NCBI RefSeq assembly: GCF_027887165.1
Contig: NC_077235.1
Span: 47,605,395-47,669,394 of the forward strand
Direction of reading: 5' to 3'
Length of the DNA: 64,000 nucleotides
Source of the DNA: Monodelphis domestica
Taxonomy: Eukaryota > Chordata > Mammalia > Didelphimorphia > Didelphidae
A program made the translations under genes and the position numbers. How positions within the stretch are numbered: position 1 is the first letter of the stretch; the number at the start of each line of letters is the position of its first letter. The notes beneath the pieces are model-generated. The model saw only the letters and a program-made list of their open reading frames with translations. It was not told the origin of the DNA and did no database searches. Below, piece after piece: positions 24,025 through 39,700 of the stretch.

Positions 24025-24234
24025 GTGGACCTTTTTCATTGCGGATGAGCCACAGGTGAATAACTGGATAATATGTCTATTGAGGGTTCTCAGAACATTT
24101 TGTCATTGGGCTCGGGGCCCGAGAGATCATCTATTCACACTATCCCTTTTGTTTTAAAGATGAGGAAATCACAGGCTCATATGGGTTCAGCTTTTACCTT
24201 TAATTCAGTGGCAGGACATAAACTAAACTAAACC

Positions 24235-26260
24235 CATATCAATCATCAGCACACCAAGAAAAAAGAATTCCAAATACTCACAAAATTGCAAACCTTAAGA
24301 GGAAAGTCATATCATTCACACGTATAGAAACTTAAGGAAAACACACATGGGACTGAGGCGACCTTAAACGACAATGCAAAGAATATCAATTGGATGATTA
24401 CTTTCAATTTAACTACTAGTGAATGCGGAAATATTACATTAAATTGTAACTGTAATTATATGATTTTGACCCCAGGTCTTTCTGATGTCAGGCCCCATCT
24501 AATTACCACTGAACTATGATTCCCCTCAGATTAAGAATATGTTTAAATCTCTACCTAAGGTGGACCTTGATCGACTAAGATCCTAAGGATGCTATCAGGT
24601 AAAAAAAAAGGCCTAAAACAGAGGGAGAAAGGAATGCCTTAACTGTTCCCACTGCAAGTATTCTAAAGGTAGTGAAGGAAAAAGAGACAGGCTTCCAGGG
24701 AAAATAAAATACGAGAACTTGTTATAACCCCATCTCAAATTACTATCAGCATCTTTGTCATTAATAAAACAATAAATTCCAAATGTGAAGTTACAAAGCA
24801 ATTACAAAAGATATCGGCTATCACACTTAAGGCAAATAGATAATTAAGCATGGAATAGATAGATGTGACCATAAACAGTGGTGCTAATAATCTTAACTAT
24901 ATAAAATTGGAAATGACACAATTTAGGGATGGAGAATTAGAAGAAAAGATGGGGTACATTTTGGAAATAAAAACTTTCATTATAGTTTGTAGAAACTCAA
25001 GACAATTAAGATCAAAATCCATTAAGATCTCATTTTACTCAAACTCAACACATACAAAATCCAGTATATTTGATGGGAAATTGAAAAACAGTACAGGTAG
25101 AAAAGTAAGTAAAATAGAAAATGTAATTACATGCTGAATCTGCACCATTTTCCCAAGTGGCAGACATAAATTCAAATAATCCCACTCATTCCTGCTCTGA
25201 AAAACATTACTGAAAGTCATGACATTATTTTGCACCAAACATTACCTCCTCTATCATCTGTATGCAAAGTTCTTACTGATCCACATCATAGCCGCATTTC
25301 TCTTAATTCTAAGAAAAGTAGTAGCGTCTACAGATGTTCATATAAAACACTTATTAAATAACAGGATTCCATATTATATGCAATTATAAACATGTACAAA
25401 AGTTCTCAGAATGCATTTGTCCCATAAAACAAGGCTCTGCTTTACTTGATCAAAGCAAATCTTACATTTAGAAGAGGAATACTTAAATTGGTCAGTGATT
25501 TTTAAAAAATATTATCTTAACATTATTTGAATTGATTTTCTTCATTATCCTACATATTTTTAATATGATTCTATGAAAGTGTCCTGTAGATTTTCCAGAT
25601 CGCCCAAAGGAATCCAGCATGAAAAAAGAACTTAAAAGCTTTGATTTTGAGTAAAAGTTAATAACGATCATGTAGTCAAACCTCCACATTTCATAGATTT
25701 AAAAACTCTGGTGTAGACGCCTGACTGGTTACACAGTGAAAGAAATAATAGGTAGCATTTTCCTAAAAAAGGAAATCTTTGCATCCATTATGAGCATCAT
25801 ATCTCATTATAATAAATAACTTTTTGCATATACATTATTTGCTAAAAGATCAATAATTAATTTCCCCAATATTATTCATTAATGAGATATGATGCTCATA
25901 ATGGATGCAAAGATTTCTTCTTTTAGAAAAATATAATCTAAGTATTTGGGTGGGTTTAGGAATAATTTTTATAGCATTATAATTAATTTCTCTTCAAATA
26001 TTGCAGAGAAGTCTCATAAACCTGTCTAGATCATGTTTTGGTTTTCTTTGGCTTTCTGGGGTGGTTCAGGGGAGACTACTTAATTTATGATGCAATATTC
26101 ATTAACCCCACAGTCTCTTCTCTCTCCATCGATTCCTGTATCCTCCCCATTTTATTGACTGAATGGGATTCTTCAAGTATCAGTGACCCTTAGACGAGGT
26201 AGAATCTGCAGAGGCTCTTCTTCTCCGTACTATTACCACCCTCCACTTTCCTCCTTCATC
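24235..26260. repeat. Degenerate tandem duplication, copy A
   Basis: It shares ordered blocks with 26575-28890. The head (24235-24580) has AATTCCAAATACTCACAAAA. Later blocks include CATTTTCCCAAGTGGCAGAC (25148-), CCTCCACATTTCATAGA (25681-), GAGCATCATATCTCATTA and CTCTTCTCTCTCCATC (about 26115). A second, partial head block lies at about 24770-24920 (ATAAATTCCAAATGTG; GATGTGACCATAAACAG), so the head is present three times overall. Both copies contain the same MIR-like stretch, so the duplication postdates it. The unit is not identified. Confidence 0.75.
25772..25917. repeat. Perfect 38-bp inverted repeat with 70-nt spacer
   Basis: The arms 25772-25809 and 25880-25917 are exact reverse complements (GAAATCTTTGCATCC... 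against ...GGATGCAAAGATTTC). The match extends imperfectly on the outer side. The right arm has no counterpart in copy B of the surrounding duplication. Confidence 0.95.
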
Positions 26261-26924
26261 TAGGACTCCTCATGACCAAAAACATGAGTTTAATCCTCGC
26301 ACCTACTTTTGACCTATTTTGAAAAATTCTCTAATAAATTATTTTTAATGACCGTCAGATTTTTCAAAAATAGATTTGTCTGTACCTAAGAACTATGAAA
26401 ATGTCTACTAAAACACTTGTATAGGGATGTATTTACTTATATTTAATTGCTTTTTTATTTGGGATCTTTAGTATAAAGTGGATTTTTTTACTTAGCCTCA
26501 AAAATTCCAAATCCACAAACTGCCAAAAAGGGGCTCTCCAACCCACAAAAAAGGAAAAGCATCCTAGCTTAAGATACAAGTTGATCATCAACTTCCACAT
26601 TACGGAGAAATAAATTCCAAATGCTCACAAAATTCTGAAGATTTACAAAAAAGGTTTATATCTTTCACAGGTATGGAAAGAGAAAAGAAACATGCAAAAT
26701 TTGGCATGGGATTGATGTGACCATGAACAGCAATGTATACAATCTTAATTAGATCTTTAGCACTAGTGGATGTAGAAATATTATGTTAAATTATTGTAAC
26801 TGTCAATATCAAAAGGTCTTTTTGAGTTCAGGCCTCAGCTTCTTACCTCTGAACTATGGTTTTCTTCAGACTACAAATATGTTTCGATCTCAACCCAAGG
26901 TAGAACTTCATGGATCAAAAACTC

Positions 26925-27452
26925 TGTTATTTTAATTTGCAGTTGTCTGATCAGTCATGATTTAGAGCATTTTTTTCCATGACTATCTATCTTTGATTTC
27001 TTTCTCCAAATACTGCTTGTTTATACCCTTTAAGCATGTATTAACTAGAGAATGACTTGCATTCTTCTAAATATGACAAAGTTCTCTCTCTGTATTTGAA
27101 AGATGAGACCTTCATCTGAAAGAAATTACCAACCCCCCGTCCCCCGCAATTTTCTGCTTTCTTTCTGATCTCGGCTATGATGTTTCACCTGTACAAATCC
27201 TTTTTATTTTAATGTTATCAATCAGAATTATGCACTTTACACCTCACAATGTTCTCTAATTTATTCATAAAATCTCATAGCCATAAATCTGATAGTAATA
27301 TTCCATGTTCTTCTAATATCTCCCTTTGTGTTTAGGTCACATATCTGCTTTGACCTTCTCATGGATAGTATAAGATATTAATCTATAGCTACTTTCTGCC
27401 AGATTCTGTTCCACTTTTCCCAACCGGTTTTACCAAACAGTGAATTCTTATC
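26925..27452 (-). mobile_element. L1 ORF2/3' fragment
   Basis: The reverse complement matches the C-terminal ORF2 part of the L1 at 2440-2800 in content, for example GGTTGGGAAAAGTGGAACAG followed later by ATGACTGATCAGACAACTGC and CAAATTAAAATAACAGAG. It lies inside duplication copy B only. Confidence 0.75.
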
Positions 27453-28250
27453 TCCAAAACTGAAATCAAACCCAAGGTTACTATAATCATTTACAGAAAA
27501 GTATTCAAAATAAGAAATTTACTCATGTGCTGACTCTACTTCATTTTCCCAAGCAGTGTAAAGCCACCCAATTACACTCATTCTTGTTCTAAGAAACATT
27601 AGTGTGACCCATTGCATGGTTTTGTGCCAAACAAGACCTCCCACACCAGTCTGTATCCAAAGTTCCCACTTTTAACAAGTACTGTCCTCTGAATGGCGTT
27701 TCTTTTTGTTTCATTAATGCTATTTTGGTATGGCCCCAAAACACAAGAGTACCGATAAAGACATGGCTGATAAGCCTGATAAAACTCATAAAGTGTCAAG
27801 TTTTGTTCATATAAGAAATACTTTTTGAATAAAAGTTTCCTATTATGCATGATTTTCAACTACATGTCAGCGACTTTTAATATTTTGATAACAGCATTTA
27901 AAATATAATTGATTTGGTTTGCAATCCTATATATTTTATAAGATTCTGGAAATTAATCCATTGCATTCTCCAGAATGCCCAAAAGAGTGCAAGATCTAAA
28001 AAGAACTTCTAAGCCTTGATTTGTAATAGGGGACTTTATTATGTAATCCAACCTCCACATTTTATAGAATAAAAAATTTGGATCCAAAGACATGATGTGA
28101 CTTACCCCAAGTGACAATTAATAGAAGGTATTTTTCCAAAGAAATATTTGCATACCTGATGAGCATCATATCTCATCACAATGAATAACTTTTTAGACAA
28201 TACTTTTTCCTAAAATTTCAATGAATTTTTCTATCATGAATTATATAAGT

Positions 28251-28471
28251 TAGTGTTGGCAAAGTATTGGCATGCCTGCCCAGCTGGCACAATGGGCGGG
28301 GGGAACTGCTCCATTCCCCTTCTTCCCAGCACCTAAGTTCATTTTTTGCATGCCCTGCCCTTTGGTCCAGCCACCTTGGGTGAGCACTCTTCCTCCACCC
28401 TCTGCTCTGTGAGGTAATGCAGGGGTATTTGCAGTTTGGGCATGTGAACTTGAAAATCTTCACCAACACTG
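28251..28471. mobile_element. hAT-like MITE
   Basis: 221 bp with imperfect terminal inverted repeats (TAGTGTTGGCAAAG at the left; CTTCACCAACACTG at the right). It is flanked by an 8-bp duplication with one mismatch, ATATAAGT (28243-28250) and ATATAAGC (28472-28479). The CAGTGTTGG-type end and 8-bp duplication fit the hAT superfamily. It has no coding capacity. A related, partial copy is near 45760-45950. Confidence 0.75.
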
Positions 28472-28895
28472 ATATAAGCCTATGCTTTTATATATGTGTG
28501 TGCACTATATTCCATCTTCTTTGGGCCTTTAGGATCATATTCTTATTGTCATGGTAATTTGGCAGATCCCATTATCAGAAAGACTTTATGTAGCACTGGG
28601 ATTAATTACTGCTTTAAATATATAGAAATCACATAAAACCATCTGGATCACATTTGGCTTTGATTTCACTTGCTGTGGTGACAACAGTATGTACACTAGT
28701 TTATTAATGATGCAATTGTAGCAAATACTCTCAAAGGTCTCTTCTCTCTCCATGCCCATGATCCTTGATTATTCTGCCCTCTCCACTTCATTCAGCATCT
28801 TGATTCTTCTGTTAATGACCCTGAGACAAGATAGAATTTGCAAGAGATTCTTTTGACTCTTCCTCTGCTTAAACACTACCCTGTTTTCTTCATTT

Positions 28896-29081
28896 TTTAA
28901 ATTTAGTTTTTAAAAAACCTTCATCTTCCATCTTAGTACTTAGTTCTAAGGCAGAAGAGTGGCAAGGGCTAGGCGATGGGGGTGAAGGGACTTGCCCACA
29001 GTCACACAGCGAGGAACTCTCTGAGGCCAGACTGGAACCCAGGACCTCCCATCTCTAGGCCTGGTTCTCAATCCACTGATC
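28896..29081 (-). mobile_element. tRNA-derived marsupial SINE
   Basis: Reverse copy with GAAGGGACTTGCCCACAGTC, GGAACCCAGGACCTCCC and CAATCCACTGA. The head end is shortened. Confidence 0.88.
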
Positions 29082-29955
29082 TCTCTCTCATTACTCTGCA
29101 ACATTTCCTGACTTTACAGCTACATTCTTGAATTCTCTGAACTTCCATTGGAACTTGATATTCACCTTGAATACACTCTTGAGTCTTCCTTCTCTCTTTT
29201 GTCACTTATCCTCTCCCATCATGGTTTCTGCCAAAGGATCCATCACACACTGGTCTACAAATTACTCCTATATTCTTGCTTACCATTCCCAAGAAGGGAC
29301 AGGCCAAAGACTTTGGGCCTACAGTGCTCTCTGTCATCACCTCTTTTCAGCTAGGACTCTGTGCTCAGCTTGTGTTTTTCTAGTACTTGGCCTTTTCTCA
29401 TTTCCCTATCCCCTGATTCTTACTGTTTCCTTTCCAAAAAGTGACTCTTTGTACCTCTGAATTCATTACTGCAGAGAACTCAAATGATAAAATTCCCTGT
29501 ACCAGTAAACACTTGGCAACTGTTACTCAAGGTTGAGGCTCAGAGAACTAGCTCCCCAGGACTTTACTTGTGGATCCGGAGCCCACTTTACCCATTCCGA
29601 TGCTCTGTGTGCTTTAAAAAGGTTGACTCCAATTCAGTGTTTTAGAGATGGCACAGGCTTGTGCTAACTAAATTGACATTATTTCCTTCATAGCCAAAGG
29701 ACTTTTCTGGCTCTTGTCTTCCAGTTTCTCTGGCAGCCATTTGCCATCCATTTTCAAATTTGATGGGATATTTTCTAGTAGTATTTAGTTAGTTAGCTAA
29801 TGGGTTTCCTAGAGAAATACATATTCCACCCCTGCCCAGTGACCAAAGGAATTAAAAGTGAACACTGTTCAGAGACAGCTATCGAAATAACATTAACATG
29901 ACTGGGGCTTGTTCATGTAGTTAGACTTTTAAACGCTGAAAAAAAAACAACAGGC
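29082..29955. other. Intergenic between convergent genes, no gene recognised
   Basis: Sequence downstream of the FHL1 cleavage site. An open frame at 29128-29460 has no recognisable domain and looks like L2-type C/T-rich repeat sequence. Confidence 0.4.
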
Positions 29956-29956
29956 G

Positions 29957-31305
29957 AGTTATTTCTAGATCACTTTATTTTCCAGATGGTGTTTGGGAAA
30001 ATAAATGACAAAATTGTGGTACAGGGGCTAAGATGGATCCACTTCGATACACGCCCTGTCATCATAGGTAACACAGACAAAATGGTGGCATGGATTTTAT
30101 TGCCTTAGTATTGCAATTACTGTTGAAAGAAGTAAGAAGGCAATTTTGGTATTTGCAAAGTGTTAGTATCCAAGAAGGCAACAGTTCCTAATTTGTTCTA
30201 CTGGGACAAAAGTGGCCTTTCCCACTCCTACACGTTCTTGGAGGAAATCCTTTTAAATGTTACGAAGTCCATTTCTCCTTCTCAATAGATAAGGAGCGGA
30301 AGAAATCAATGTAAAAATTCAATGTCTGTGGCAGTGTCATCTAGTGCTTTTCTTACTATTTCTATGGGACACGTTTCCAAATTGCATAAACAGTCCAAAA
30401 GGTTAAGATGCTTTCATGCGAGTTTCATGAACTTGACTAACTCTACTGATAACACTTCAAAGCCAAATTTGGTTAATAAAAGCAGCCCAAAAAGCCATTC
30501 TACTAGAAGCTAAGCATTCAATATTTGCCATGCTGTAATTAATGAGAAATAACCTAAACTACTTCGTGAGCAAGCGTACGTTTTCAAAATGCCATGCGTC
30601 AGAAGAAGAAAGCGCAGAACACATGCTACACACAACGGCCCAAAGCTATTAGCAACAGAAAGCTTACTTCAAATCAGAATTCACTGCAAACACAAGCCAA
30701 TCTAGAAGATGCTGCATTCATTGCTTTTAAAACACAAAGGCAAAAAAGAAAGAAAAAGAAAGATGATACTTGCACGAGGCAAAGCCTCTCATGTCATGAA
30801 TCTGAGCCCCTCTTTAGCATCCATTAGTGATTATGGTGCAACCAGCGGTTTGCATTACAGCCAGATTTGGGGATATGCCACTAGCAGGTCTATGAAGATG
30901 ATTAAAGCTGATGGTGGCCTTCCTGAGGATCTCCACAATGGGCTCAGGAGGTACATTACTTGTTCATTGCAGTAGCTGTGGCAAACCACATTTTTTAAAT
31001 GTTGGGATTTTATTAGCGACATGCATAAAAGCCTACATATTAAGGATAGCCTAAAGTCTACTGAATAATACGTCTTCAGACTTAACTAGCCAAATTATGG
31101 TAGCAAAGCTTTACTAAATGGGCTCACTGCAGAGTTCAAATGCCTACAAGCAAAGGACCTTTTCACAAGCCAGTAAGTGTAAAATGAGAGAAAAGCAGAA
31201 AATAGTGATTTGGGTTTTGGAAGTCTTGCTCCTACCCAAGTGACAGAGCACGCACGTCACAGTAGGAATCAAGCTCCATTTTCCAGGACAGAGGCCCCTG
31301 CCTGG
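29957..31305 (-). other. FHL1: FHL1 3' UTR
   Basis: About 1.35 kb between the stop codon and the expected cleavage site, close in size to the human 3' UTR. No marsupial SINE is inserted in it, unlike the flanks. The Lys/Arg/Gln-rich + strand frame at 30594-30827 is antisense A-rich UTR sequence, not a gene. Confidence 0.85.
29974..29979 (-). terminator. FHL1: FHL1 poly(A) signal
   Basis: AATAAA on the - strand in GGAAAATAAAGTGATCTAG, followed about 25-35 nt later by the GT/T-rich GCCTGTTGTTTTTTTTTC. It is the last good signal before the repeats of the intergenic region. Confidence 0.85.
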
Positions 31306-36340
<5,035 letters not shown>

Positions 36341-36408
36341 CTAGGCGTCCAGCACACTTCCATACAGAAGACTGCTATTAGGCCAGGGCCCCAGGCAGAA
36401 AGCATGCC

Positions 36409-36424
36409 GGGGGGGGGGGGGGGG
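36409..36424. repeat. G16 homopolymer
   Basis: Uninterrupted run of G on + (C on the FHL1 sense strand), about 150 bp upstream of the FHL1 start-exon acceptor. Confidence 0.9.
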
Positions 36425-36876
36425 ATTCCCTGACTCCATTCCTCACCTCTTGGTAATACCCCACAGCCCAATTTCCAATAGTCCTCCGAGATAGTGGCCA
36501 GCATCCCACAAACAACAAAGATGTAATAATGGGCAGTTTCCCACCCTTCAAAGTTTAATAATGGGCTGGGTTCATCGGAAGGTACACTTTATACTATGGC
36601 TGAAAAAAGGTGAAAGAGAACTTGCCTGATGTTTTCCCTACACATGGATTATCTGAGCTAAGGTTGGACAAGGGTGGGGCCCCAAGGCCAGAAATGTGAG
36701 GCGCCAGAAGGAAGTTGAAACTGTGTAAACCAATAATGAAAGAAGAAAAGATGGAATCTTTTCTAGAGATGGAATGGAATGCAAAAGGAGGCAAGCTGCT
36801 ATCTTTTAAGCCCTCCATGAGTGTCCTTGGTGCCTTACTTTCCCCACATCTACAAAAGGATACTAATTTACCTAAA

Positions 36877-37108
36877 AGTGTTGTCCAGTTGTTTTCCAGT
36901 TGAGTCTGCCTCTATATGATTCCCCTTGGGGTTTTCTTGACAAAGATACTGCAGTGGTTTGCCATTTCCTTCTCCAGCTCATTACAGAGAAGGGAGCTGA
37001 GGTATACAGGGTTACGTGACTTGCCCAGGGTCACCCAGCCAGTGAATGCCTATAAGTCTTCCTGACTCGAGGCCTGGTGCTCTATCCACTGTACCACCTG
37101 GCTGCCTC
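36877..37108 (-). mobile_element. Long marsupial SINE with RTE-like tail
   Basis: Reverse copy. TTGGGGTTTTCTTGACAAAG and GCCATTTCCTTCTCCAGCTC are the tail, GTCACCCAGCCAGTGAATGC the core and ACCACCTGGCTGCC the head. The 12-bp duplication AATTTACCTAAA is at 36865-36876 and 37109-37120. Confidence 0.95.
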
Positions 37109-37120
37109 AATTTACCTAAA

Positions 37121-37589
37121 TAGTTTTTGTGCAAAATTTCATAAGACTCTCAGAACATGATAGGGATCGTGAGAAGTCCTCTTCATGAGCAGGATGCTAC
37201 TTAAAGCCATATCAGCAAGATCCTCCCTTAGAGCCCTCCTTTTTCCAAAATCAAAACCATTGCACAGGTGGATTAGTCCTTAAGGGTCTATCCTTGGCCA
37301 TCTCCATACTCTTTTCCTTTTCAGATTCCACTTCTGCTCAATTTCATCTTTAGGAACACAGCCGGAGTGGTTTTTAAAGCTGCAAAGCTACACCTGTTCA
37401 ACACCTCCCCCCAAATGCTCATTATCTTTCTCCCAGATTCCCCATATTCCTAATGTTGAGAAGCAGGGACCTCCACAGCTTCCTTCTCCTTTCTCAGTCA
37501 CACTTACAATAAGTCTCCTCTCTAAGATCAAGTACTCTAACAAAAGTGAATAAAGAAGGCCAATAGCTGAACATAGCTGTATGTTTTTA
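37121..37589. other. FHL1 intron 1, nothing recognised
   Basis: No exon or clear repeat was recognised apart from C/T-rich possible L2 remnants. Confidence 0.4.
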
Positions 37590-37740
37590 AACGCAGACTT
37601 TTTTGTTGTTTTTATTTTTGGAAATTTTATTCATTTTATTAATTTAGAGTATTTTTCCATGGTTACCTGATTCAGGTTCTTTCCCTCCCCTCCCCCTCCC
37701 ATAGCCAATAAGCAATTCCACTGGGTTTTATGTGTATACA
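37590..37740 (-). mobile_element. L1 3'-end fragment
   Basis: The reverse complement has CAGTGGAATTGCTTATTGGC, a G-rich stretch and CCATGGAAAAATACTC, matching the 3' ends of the L1 copies at 3535 and 48600. Confidence 0.8.
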
Positions 37741-38380
37741 CAGACTTTTAAATCAATCTATAAAAGGACACGGCCAGTTGGCAGCCCTCTTGGTTTTCTC
37801 GCCTAGGAAATGGAGACGGTACTGTTAGCCTTGCCACTCCTACCAGGATGTAGTTCCAGAGTGATGAATGGAAAAGCATTTTAGACAGAACGTGCCCAAT
37901 GCACACACAAAGAGCGTTTCTATGATATACTTTAGTTGTTCTATTTTCATGCCATACACTAATACCAATCTGGAAATGTCTTATCAGAATGAGATTTAGG
38001 AAAACAGAGCTCCCCTTCTTCCCCCCACCCCAACCAATTCAGTTCAACTACCTTTTTCCTCAGCTGCCTCACCTGTACCTGGCCCTGAGCTGGCTGCCGG
38101 GGACACAGAAAGGAAACAAACAGTGTGTGCCCTAAAGGACTTCTTCATTTCTCTCTTGCCCCAACCATCCAAGAAGTCCCAAAGCAGAGACTGCTTTCCA
38201 CACACACCTGCCCCCTTTGCCCTGACTCCGTCCATTCAGTTCAGCCCAGCAACTTAACTTCTCCAGCTAGTTCAGGAATGGAGCACCGTATCCTCCTCTA
38301 CTCTCCTTATGATGCAAAGCAAAAAGCCGACGTGCAGTTCAGATGAGAAGAACGAAAAGGAGAAAAGGCCCAGTACTCAC

Positions 38381-38400
38381 CGCAGACTTTCCAGCTACAC
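38381..38400 (-). other. FHL1: FHL1 non-coding first exon (TATA promoter form)
   Basis: A consensus donor CTGCG/GTGAGTACTG ends an exon at 38381. The TATA box about 30 nt above its expected start near 38400 implies a very short leader of about 20 nt plus 26 nt in the start exon. The 5' end is inferred. Confidence 0.7.
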
Positions 38401-38422
38401 GGCCTGCCCTGGTGACTGCAGG

Positions 38423-38473
38423 TTTTTATACCAGCACATGCCACAGTTGGTAGGTGATGTTGCCATGGACAAC
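38423..38473 (-). promoter_or_regulatory. FHL1: FHL1 core promoter with TATA box and E-boxes
   Basis: On the - strand TATAAAAA occupies 38430-38423. Directly upstream are two E-boxes (CATGTG, 38435-38440; CAACTG, 38444-38449) and a near-palindrome, GTTGCCATGGACAAC on + (38459-38473), resembling an RFX X-box. A TGTGGTT (RUNX-like) site lies further up, near 38500. The TATA plus E-box arrangement suits a muscle-enriched gene (inference). Confidence 0.7.
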
Positions 38474-38679
38474 TAAAGTGTACAGAGGGAGTCCGGGAAA
38501 CCACACCCTGTCTCTAAGCTAACTTGGCAAAAGCTGCTCTAACTCTGCCTTGGAACCAAGGCCAGAAAGTGCCGGGGTTTGGGAGCAGTAAGTAGCTGCT
38601 CTGGAAGAATGGCGAATGCTTTATAAAACACCAAATAAAGGTCAGCCAAGTGTTGTGCATCCATTTTATCCGTACACAA

Positions 38680-38830
38680 ATTAGAGTCATAGATTTAGAG
38701 TTGCAAAGGACCTCAGAGTTAGAGACCTGACTCGTGTTACAGATGAGGACACTGAGGCTCAGAGGAGGGAAGTGATTCAACGTCATGCAGCCAAAAGCTG
38801 GAAATTGAACCTCTGTTTTCTGAGCCAGAT
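38680..38830 (-). repeat. MIR-type SINE
   Basis: Reverse MIR: GATGAGGACACTGAGGCTC, GGAAGTGATTCAACGTCATG and GGAAATTGAACCTCTG. Confidence 0.75.
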
Positions 38831-38993
38831 CTTTCCACACAGTATCCAATGGACCAGTTACCAATGGTCTCTTTGAGAAAGGTGCAAAAGTGGCCAGTCC
38901 TGAGATGAAAAGTACTGACTTACAGATGAACACTTCTTCAAAGGTATGTACTATACAGTTGGTCAGATGAGTTTGATTAGAAGGCCAATACAG

Positions 38994-39192
38994 GGGGGCA
39001 GCTGGGTGGCTCAGTGGATGGAGAGCCAGGCCTAGAGTCAGGAGGTCCTGGGTGCAAATCTGGGCTTAGACGCTGAGCTGTGTGACCCTGGGCAAGTCAC
39101 TTGACCCCAACTGCCCAGCCCTTACCACTCTTCTGCCTTGGAGCCAATACATAGTATTGATTCCAAGACAGAAGGTGAGGATTAAAAAAAAG
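38994..39192 (+). mobile_element. tRNA-derived marsupial SINE, well preserved
   Basis: Head GGCAGCTGGGTGGCTCAGTGG, core GTGTGACCCTGGGCAAGTC and tail ATTAAAAAAA. The 11-bp duplication GGCCAATACAG is at 38983-38993 and 39193-39203. Confidence 0.97.
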
Positions 39193-39409
39193 GGCCAATA
39201 CAGAGCAACAACAACAGCATCATTTCACATGTCCTGTGAATGTAAAAAGCAGGTAGATGATCCTGCAATTCATAAAAGAAATGGGCCCTAGCAGCCTCTG
39301 CTACTGGTGTAGTTAGAACAATAGAGGCTTAAGTCAAGTGCAAAGAGCAATGTGCCATCATTGATATGGCAGTAAAGCAATAAAGTCGCTATTATAAAAC
39401 TACTGAAAG

Positions 39410-39700
39410 CCAATTAACGGAACATGGGAAGAACTAGGGTTCTAGGCCCAGCTTTGACGTTGGACAAGCCTCTTCCCTGGGCCTCATTTTCCCTACCTGT
39501 AAAATAAATGCAGCACAGTGTAAATTGGCACATAAAAACTAGGGAGTCAGAAAGACCTGGCTTCCAGTCCTACCCAACTATGACGACCACCTGGGATGCC
39601 CAGGCAAGCCAGTTAGTCATTTGTTTGTCATTGTCACCCTTCCGCATTGCAGGCAACTCTCTAAAGACTCTCAGTGAATTTAGGGGAATGAACAGATCTA
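39410..39700 (+). repeat. MIR/THER-type SINE remnants
   Basis: CTGGGCCTCATTTTCCCTAC followed by GGGAGTCAGAAAGACCTGG and the THER-like CAGGCAACTCTCTAAAGACT. Confidence 0.6.

Larger units (their letters stand above)
26575..28890. repeat. Degenerate tandem duplication, copy B
   Basis: Same order of blocks as copy A: AATTCCAAATGCTCACAAAA, GATGTGACCATGAACAGCAA, CATTTTCCCAAGCAGTGTAA (27543-), CCTCCACATTTTATAGA (28050-), GAGCATCATATCTCATCA and CTCTTCTCTCTCCATG (about 28742). It is interrupted by an antisense L1 fragment and a MITE that copy A lacks. Confidence 0.75.

Noticed and set aside
24235..28890. Idea that the duplicated block is part of a marsupial X-inactivation RNA (RSX-like tandem repeats)
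   Set aside because: The units are few, AT-rich and highly diverged, unlike the many GC-rich tandem motifs of RSX.
30594..30827. Basic 77-codon open frame on the + strand
   Set aside because: It is antisense to the FHL1 3' UTR, Lys/Gln-rich because the strand is A-rich, with no splice or domain support.
38994..39030. tRNA gene-like A and B boxes in many places
   Set aside because: All are heads of SINEs followed by the SINE body and target duplications. None folds as a complete tRNA gene.
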